Assembly: GCA_022561955.1 (NCBI GenBank)
Contig: JADFQF010000143.1
Span: 1 to 5,304 of the forward strand
DNA: 5,304 nt
DNA from: Chloroflexota bacterium
GTDB lineage: Bacteria; Chloroflexota; Dehalococcoidia; SAR202; UBA11138
Direction of reading: 5' to 3'
The notes beneath the pieces are model-generated. The model was not told where the DNA came from. It saw only the letters and a program-made list of their open reading frames with translations, and searched no databases. Position 1 is the first letter of the stretch. Each line of letters begins with the position of its first letter. Shown one piece after another: positions 5,086-5,304 of this stretch. The position numbers and the translations under genes are program-made.

Positions 5086-5304
5086 TTACCGCCCGAGCCG
5101 GTTAGCCTCGCGGCTCCTGGGGTCGACGGCGTACTTGGCGACGCCGTCGTGGTCGAGTTCGATGCCAAGCCCAGGTCTGTCCGAAGGCCAGATCGCCCCG
5201 TCGTGATAGTCGAACATCGGCTTTATCACCTTGGGGAAGTCCTCGAACCAGGTGTGCAGACACTCTTGACGGTAGAGGTTCGGAGTCGTCATGCATACGT
5301 GGAA
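5086..5304 (-). CDS. Mandelate racemase/muconate lactonizing enzyme family protein, C-terminal part
   Basis: Only the last 72 codons are present; the gene runs off the right edge, so its start is not visible. The ATG at 5292 is internal, because the reading frame is open to the window end and the codons before it (FHVC) continue the family motif. The fragment reads FHVCMTTPNLYRQE, resembling the last strands of the enolase-superfamily barrel where the family has H-x(n)-PN-x(n)-QE, with the final Glu at the place of a conserved active-site acid. It ends with the characteristic C-terminal capping segment, DRPGLGIELDHDGVAKYA. Relatives are Mg2+-dependent racemases or acid-sugar dehydratases that abstract a proton next to a carboxylate; the substrate cannot be inferred from this piece. 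It converges on the toxin-antitoxin operon and CocE gene. Confidence 0.87.
   Translation of the reverse strand, partial: FHVCMTTPNLYRQECLHTWFEDFPKVIKPMFDYHDGAIWPSDRPGLGIELDHDGVAKYAVDPRSREANRLGR

Overview
The window looks like chromosomal DNA from a GC-rich bacterium with the gene style of the Chloroflexota, most like the SAR202/Dehalococcoidia lineages. This is inferred from gene content, not from a marker gene. The supporting signs are an alpha/beta-hydrolase fused to a LuxR-type helix-turn-helix, a CocE/NonD-type hydrolase beside an enolase-superfamily (mandelate racemase/muconate lactonizing) gene, a free-standing four-helix-bundle (23S intervening-sequence-type) gene, a VapBC-like toxin-antitoxin pair, and scattered short repeats of the 'ATTCCGGC...GCCGGAAT' and 'CCTTCGACAGGCTCAGGGCGAACGG' types. 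There is no rRNA, tRNA, CRISPR array or transposase.

Layout from left to right. Bases 1-268 hold two copies of a short palindromic repeat and no credible gene. Bases 269-1369 (minus strand) encode the hydrolase-LuxR fusion, whose start codon is preceded by a palindrome covering the ribosome binding site. Bases 1370-1615 hold an imperfect 42-bp tandem duplication of G-runs with strong G-quadruplex potential. Bases 1616-1990 (plus) encode the four-helix-bundle protein, in DNA clearly poorer in G+C than its neighbours. It is followed by a hairpin and a C-rich tract that mirrors the upstream G-rich tract. Bases 2077-3930 (plus) encode a complete 617-residue CocE/NonD hydrolase with a visible Ser-Asp-His triad. 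Bases 3949-4696 hold an extended -10 promoter with repeated operator-like sequence, then an RHH antitoxin and a PIN toxin overlapping by 32 nt. Bases 4697-5085 contain no intact gene. They hold a frameshifted remnant of the 3' end of a second CocE-type gene and pieces of a dispersed repeat. Bases 5086-5304 (minus) are the C-terminal end of an enolase-superfamily dehydratase/racemase that runs off the window.

The CocE hydrolase and the enolase-superfamily enzyme are consistent with a catabolic accessory region for carboxyl esters/amides and hydroxy- or sugar acids. The toxin-antitoxin pair lies between the intact CocE 3' end and the decayed CocE 3' end, which suggests past duplication or recombination. 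The two most interesting signals are (1) the atypical four-helix-bundle gene bracketed by inverted G-rich/C-rich tracts, a candidate non-autonomous mobile cassette, and (2) the CocE remnant beyond the toxin-antitoxin module. I see no multi-gene system that I could confidently call new.
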